Of a stretch of 64,000 bases of DNA, positions 63,005 through 64,000 are shown one piece after another (positions within the stretch are counted from its first letter, which is position 1; each line of letters starts with the position of its first letter). The DNA comes from Sporanaerobacter acetigenes DSM 13106. Lineage in GTDB: Bacteria > Bacillota > Clostridia > Tissierellales > Sporanaerobacteraceae. The translations under genes were made by a program, and so were the position numbers. The notes under the pieces are model-generated. The model was not told the origin of the DNA. It worked only from the letters and a program-made list of their open reading frames with translations, and made no database searches. The stretch lies in assembly GCF_900130025.1 (NCBI RefSeq), contig NZ_FQXR01000005.1, positions 124,001-188,000 on the forward strand, in the 5' to 3' direction.

Positions 63005-63027
63005 TTAGTTACCTCCATACATAAGTT

Positions 63028-64000
63028 CTATTTTAATAATTTAAGTGTTTCTGATATTTTTTCCTTGTATTCATCTTTACTCATTGAACCTGTTATTACT
63101 TCACCAACAATATTTCCTTGACTATCTACAAAGAAAGAAGTCGGAACTCCTGCTATACAGTTTATTACATTCTTTTTTATATTTTCATCAGAAATTAGAT
63201 TTGTGTATTTTACACCACTTTCTTTGATTATTTCCCTTGCTGCATTCTCATTATCTTCATTTGGTGTATCAGATATAATACCTATAATATTTACATTTTC
63301 ATCTTTCATTTCTTCATATAATTCTGCAAGGTCTGGCATTTCTCTTTTACATGGTCCGCAAAATGTTCCCCAGATATTTATCATTGTTAGATTATAGTCT
63401 TTGAATATTTCATTGTTTACTTCATTTCCATCAAGGTCTTTTAAATTAAATTCTAATTTTTTGATCGATGTCAATGCTTCTTGAGGAGTTTCAGGTTTGT
63501 AGGTTTCTAGAGATGTTTTTATGTTTTGTATATCATCATACAGATTTTTATATATATTTTTTTCTTCTTCATCTAATTCAGAATCATCAAAGTCATTGTA
63601 GCAAAAATAGAATACATATCCTGATTTTTTGTTCATTTTTTCGTTGTGGGACATATTTGTCAATTCTGAAATTTTGTCTTCAGCTGGAATTTTATTTTCC
63701 CTAAATACAACTATGGAGAATATGTTTTTTACCTGAGAAAAAATTTCATCATATCTTTTAAACCTTTCTTGTTCATCGGCTACATTTTCAGCTATATCCA
63801 AGTACTGTTCAATTAAGTCATTGGATATATATCCATAGCTTATTCCATTATATATTGGTTCATTTTCATCTTCAGAATCTCCTAGACCATCTAGAAATAT
63901 ATTGTCATCATACTTTTTCCAATCTTCTCCCATTTTGAATTTTATCCCCATGTCTCTATAACCCTTGTATCCTTGACTTTTTTCTTCATCTGTTACTTCT
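63028..64000 (-). CDS. Thioredoxin-fold (TlpA/ResA-like) protein, N terminus outside the window
   Basis: The C-terminal 130 residues are a redoxin domain: MINIWGTFCGPCKREMPDL carries the active-site CGPC, followed by NIIGIISDTPNED and the cis-Pro in AGVPTSFFVDSQG. The preceding 170 residues are very acidic with no motif I recognise. The first ATG in the frame is at 63951, but the frame continues open to base 64000 (EVTDEEKSQGYKGYRD), so the true start, and any signal peptide or lipobox, lies beyond the window. It is presumably extracytoplasmic and reduced through the membrane proteins encoded downstream. Confidence 0.85.
   Translation of the reverse strand, partial: EVTDEEKSQGYKGYRDMGIKFKMGEDWKKYDDNIFLDGLGDSEDENEPIYNGISYGYISNDLIEQYLDIAENVADEQERFKRYDEIFSQVKNIFSIVVFRENKIPAEDKISELTNMSHNEKMNKKSGYVFYFCYNDFDDSELDEEEKNIYKNLYDDIQNIKTSLETYKPETPQEALTSIKKLEFNLKDLDGNEVNNEIFKDYNLTMINIWGTFCGPCKREMPDLAELYEEMKDENVNIIGIISDTPNEDNENAAREIIKESGVKYTNLISDENIKKNVINCIAGVPTSFFVDSQGNIVGEVITGSMSKDEYKEKISETLKLLK

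Noticed and set aside
1-64000. CRISPR arrays, rRNA, tRNA and insertion sequences
   Set aside because: No regularly spaced repeats, rRNA signature stretches, tRNA cloverleaves or transposase genes were recognised on either strand by eye; a tRNAscan or ISfinder search was not possible here.

Overview
The window is a gene-dense, strongly AT-rich chromosomal segment from a low-GC, anaerobic, Gram-positive bacterium. I infer a clostridial lineage, perhaps Tissierellales-like. The supporting signs are an anaerobic ribonucleotide reductase activase, pyruvate phosphate dikinase, AddAB, SLH-domain and lipobox surface proteins, many TTG and GTG starts behind strong AGGAGG-type ribosome sites, and clostridial families such as DUF1540, DUF1292 and CD1871A. 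I see no rRNA, tRNA, CRISPR array, insertion sequence or prophage. Most of the window is stable core genome. The block at about 58.7-61.9 kb looks most accessory.

Layout. 0-5.1 kb: end of nrdG, a GT4 glycosyltransferase, free-methionine sulfoxide reductase and ppdK behind a structured leader. 5.1-9.5 kb: a transglutaminase-like protein (minus strand), an orphan adenine methyltransferase and a PepD dipeptidase. 9.5-19.7 kb: a DUF1292 protein, M18 aminopeptidase, HAD phosphatase, M1 peptidase, radical SAM protein, small P-loop protein, DUF1540 protein (found outside the usual ORF size range), two pseudouridine synthases, an MltG-like membrane stub and a CBS protein. 19.7-22.4 kb: TGS-uridine kinase-like protein and glutaminase.

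22.4-35.8 kb is the most coherent system: L-Ala-D/L-Glu epimerase, a sigma-54 enhancer-binding activator, a very good -24/-12 promoter, an oligopeptide ABC transporter (substrate-binding protein, two permeases, two ATPases), a cytoplasmic NlpC/P60 endopeptidase with YkfC-like catalytic geometry, a NagZ-type lipoprotein, and further on a ROK sugar kinase. Together they read as a muropeptide import and recycling locus under predicted sigma-54 control: NagZ removes GlcNAc outside, the transporter imports peptides, the NlpC/P60 enzyme releases L-Ala-D-Glu, the epimerase makes L-Ala-L-Glu, and general peptidases finish the job.

35.8-50.6 kb: addB-addA, in which both nuclease domains carry a four-cysteine pattern; a small membrane protein; a large membrane protein with an alkaline-phosphatase-like ectodomain; a TldD/TldE pair; an MFS transporter; an ABC exporter; and a Tyr/Gly-tailed small protein. 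50.7-56.6 kb: a YcdB/SLH surface protein and an OmpR-type two-component system with a lipoprotein. The same 11-bp-spaced direct repeat precedes the -10 of both transcription units, so the regulator probably controls itself and the surface protein. 56.6-58.7 kb: two alpha/beta hydrolases (minus). 58.7-61.9 kb: a TraX-like membrane protein with a second two-component system, bracketed by two copies of a 35-bp repeat. 61.9-64.0 kb (minus): polyferredoxin, CD1871A-like CXXC miniprotein and a thioredoxin-fold protein cut by the window edge.
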